From: Candidatus Avidesulfovibrio excrementigallinarum
GTDB taxonomy: Bacteria; Desulfobacterota; Desulfovibrionia; Desulfovibrionales; Desulfovibrionaceae
Reading direction: 5' to 3'
Length of the DNA stretch: 64,000 nt
Assembly: GCA_018715085.1 (NCBI GenBank)
Contig: DVMI01000127.1
Coordinates: 1 to 64,000, forward strand
Shown: positions 62,536 to 64,000 of the stretch, piece after piece
Layout: each line of letters starts with the position of its first letter
Position numbering within the stretch: the first letter of the stretch is position 1
The notes under the pieces: generated by a model
Seen by the model: only the letters and a program-made list of their open reading frames with translations
Databases searched by the model: none
What the model was told of the DNA's origin: nothing
Translations under genes and position numbers: made by a program

Positions 62536-62668
62536 CAAAAAGCCTCTGCAGGGCAATTCTGCCCGTAAGAGGGAAAAAGGACCTCGATAAGGCGGCAGGC
62601 AGTTTGGGGGCGATATGCTTGCCCCAGCCACAGCCTGCCTCTGGCACCGGCCGTGCGGAACGGCTGCG

Positions 62669-63952
62669 TCAGCAGGATCCGGCCTGGCGGCGCAGTCCTT
62701 TCTGGCCGATATCACTACGAAAACGGCTCTGAGGCATGCGCACCTTGGCAACGGCGGCATAGGCGCCGGCACCAGCGTCGGCCAAAGTTTGACCAAGCGC
62801 GGTCACACACAGCACGCGGCCTCCGGAAGCCACAGGCTTGCCGTCCCGCAGCGTCGTGCCCGCGTGAAACACTTTTGCGCCCAGGGCCTCAGCCTCTTCC
62901 AGCCCTTCAATAGGCATGCCCTTGGCGTACGAGCCAGGATACCCGTCGGCAACAACAACCACGCCAAGCGCCGCTTTCGGGCTGATCTGCAGCTGCAAAT
63001 CCCCCAGCCGCCCGGCAAGGCAGGCTTCGACAACCTCCACCAGATCGCTGTCCAGGCGCATCAGCAGGGGCTGGCATTCGGGATCGCCAAACCGCACATT
63101 GTACTCAAGCACCTTCGGGCCCTTGGCTGTCATCATCAGCCCCGCATACAAAATGCCGGTAAAGGGATGTCCCTGCCGGGCCATTGCCTGCAAAATGGGC
63201 CGGATCACCATATCCGTCATGGCCTCGAGCTGGCTGTCCGGCAGAATGGGGGCAGGACTGTAAGCGCCCATGCCGCCCGTATTGGGCCCGGCATCGCCAT
63301 CAAAGGCGGCCTTGTGATCCTGTGCTGAAGGCAGTGCGAGCGCCGTTTTCCCGTCGCAGAAAGCCAAGAGAGACACTTCTTCGCCTTCCAGAAATTCTTC
63401 AATGACCACGCTGCTGCCTGCGTCACCAAATGTTTTGCGGCCCATGATCATGTCGATGGCATCCAGCGCTTCCTGTTCGGTGCGGGCCACCACCACGCCT
63501 TTGCCCGCAGCAAGGCCGTCAGCTTTGACCACCAGCGGCGCGCCGGCAGAGCGCACATAGGCTGCGGCTTCGGCGGCGTCGTCAAAAATCCGGCAGGCGG
63601 CCGTAGGCACACCGGCCTGTTCCATAACACGCTTGGCAAAAGCCTTGCTGCCCTCAAGCTGGGCACACCAGCGATCCGGGCCAAAGCAGGGAATGCCCGC
63701 CTCGCGCATGGCGTCAACAACGCCCAGCGTCAACGGCAGTTCCGGCCCGGGGATGACAAGATCCGCCCGCTGTTCCTTTGCCAGGGCGACCAGGCCGGCA
63801 ATATCGTCCGGTGCCACGGCCACATTGTTGCCTTCCTGCGCCGTGCCGGCATTGCCCGGCGCGATGATGACAGAATCCACCCGAGGGCTCTGCCGCAGTT
63901 TCCAAGCCAGGGCGTGTTCGCGCCCGCCGGATCCGATGATAAGCACCCGCAT
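62669..63952 (-). CDS. purD: Phosphoribosylamine--glycine ligase
   Basis: [67 protein letters not shown]. Confidence 0.96.
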   Translation of the reverse strand: MRVLIIGSGGREHALAWKLRQSPRVDSVIIAPGNAGTAQEGNNVAVAPDDIAGLVALAKEQRADLVIPGPELPLTLGVVDAMREAGIPCFGPDRWCAQLEGSKAFAKRVMEQAGVPTAACRIFDDAAEAAAYVRSAGAPLVVKADGLAAGKGVVVARTEQEALDAIDMIMGRKTFGDAGSSVVIEEFLEGEEVSLLAFCDGKTALALPSAQDHKAAFDGDAGPNTGGMGAYSPAPILPDSQLEAMTDMVIRPILQAMARQGHPFTGILYAGLMMTAKGPKVLEYNVRFGDPECQPLLMRLDSDLVEVVEACLAGRLGDLQLQISPKAALGVVVVADGYPGSYAKGMPIEGLEEAEALGAKVFHAGTTLRDGKPVASGGRVLCVTALGQTLADAGAGAYAAVAKVRMPQSRFRSDIGQKGLRRQAGSC

Positions 63953-64000
63953 AGCTGGGTCCTCCGCAGTGCGTGACAAACAGTCTTCAAAAGGGTACTG

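Noticed and set aside
1-64000. CRISPR arrays, transposases, integrases, prophage genes, rRNA operons
   Set aside because: No regularly spaced repeats and no recognisable mobile-element or rRNA sequence seen by eye.

Overview
GC-rich bacterial chromosome segment. Gene content and order (rny / 6S RNA / zapA, fused AccA-AccD, radical SAM TIGR03960-like, purD/purE/lepB) suggest a Desulfovibrionaceae-like sulfate reducer; this is inference, no search was run. About 45 protein-coding genes are supported. Most are housekeeping: fabI, purC, hisD, rny, zapA, rsmF-like, darP, gmhA/gmhB, two crcB, ssb, accAD/accC, MATE, trmL, ychJ, rnc, secA, ygiQ, proC, mutM, lepB, purE, purD. The accessory items most worth follow-up are: (1) a CesT-like type III secretion chaperone (32041-32421, -) upstream of an 848-aa protein of unknown function (29041-31587, -), a candidate chaperone/effector pair with no secretion apparatus in the window; (2) a 647-aa protein with two tandem HTH units and a large uncharacterised C-terminal region, overlapping a Sel1/peptidoglycan-binding lipoprotein gene; (3) a eukaryotic-style PFK-2/FBPase-2 fusion; (4) a three-component FAD/[2Fe-2S] amino acid or opine dehydrogenase operon with racemase, RidA, AraC regulator and an SSS symporter with an unlisted 34-aa partner ORF; (5) a double-barrel BCCP-like protein with RMKR at the biotinylation position. 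A 6S RNA (minus strand, 5445-5620) and several intrinsic terminators were identified by reading stems. No rRNA, tRNA, CRISPR array, IS element or prophage was found. Many long ORFs in the supplied track are antisense shadows of real genes.
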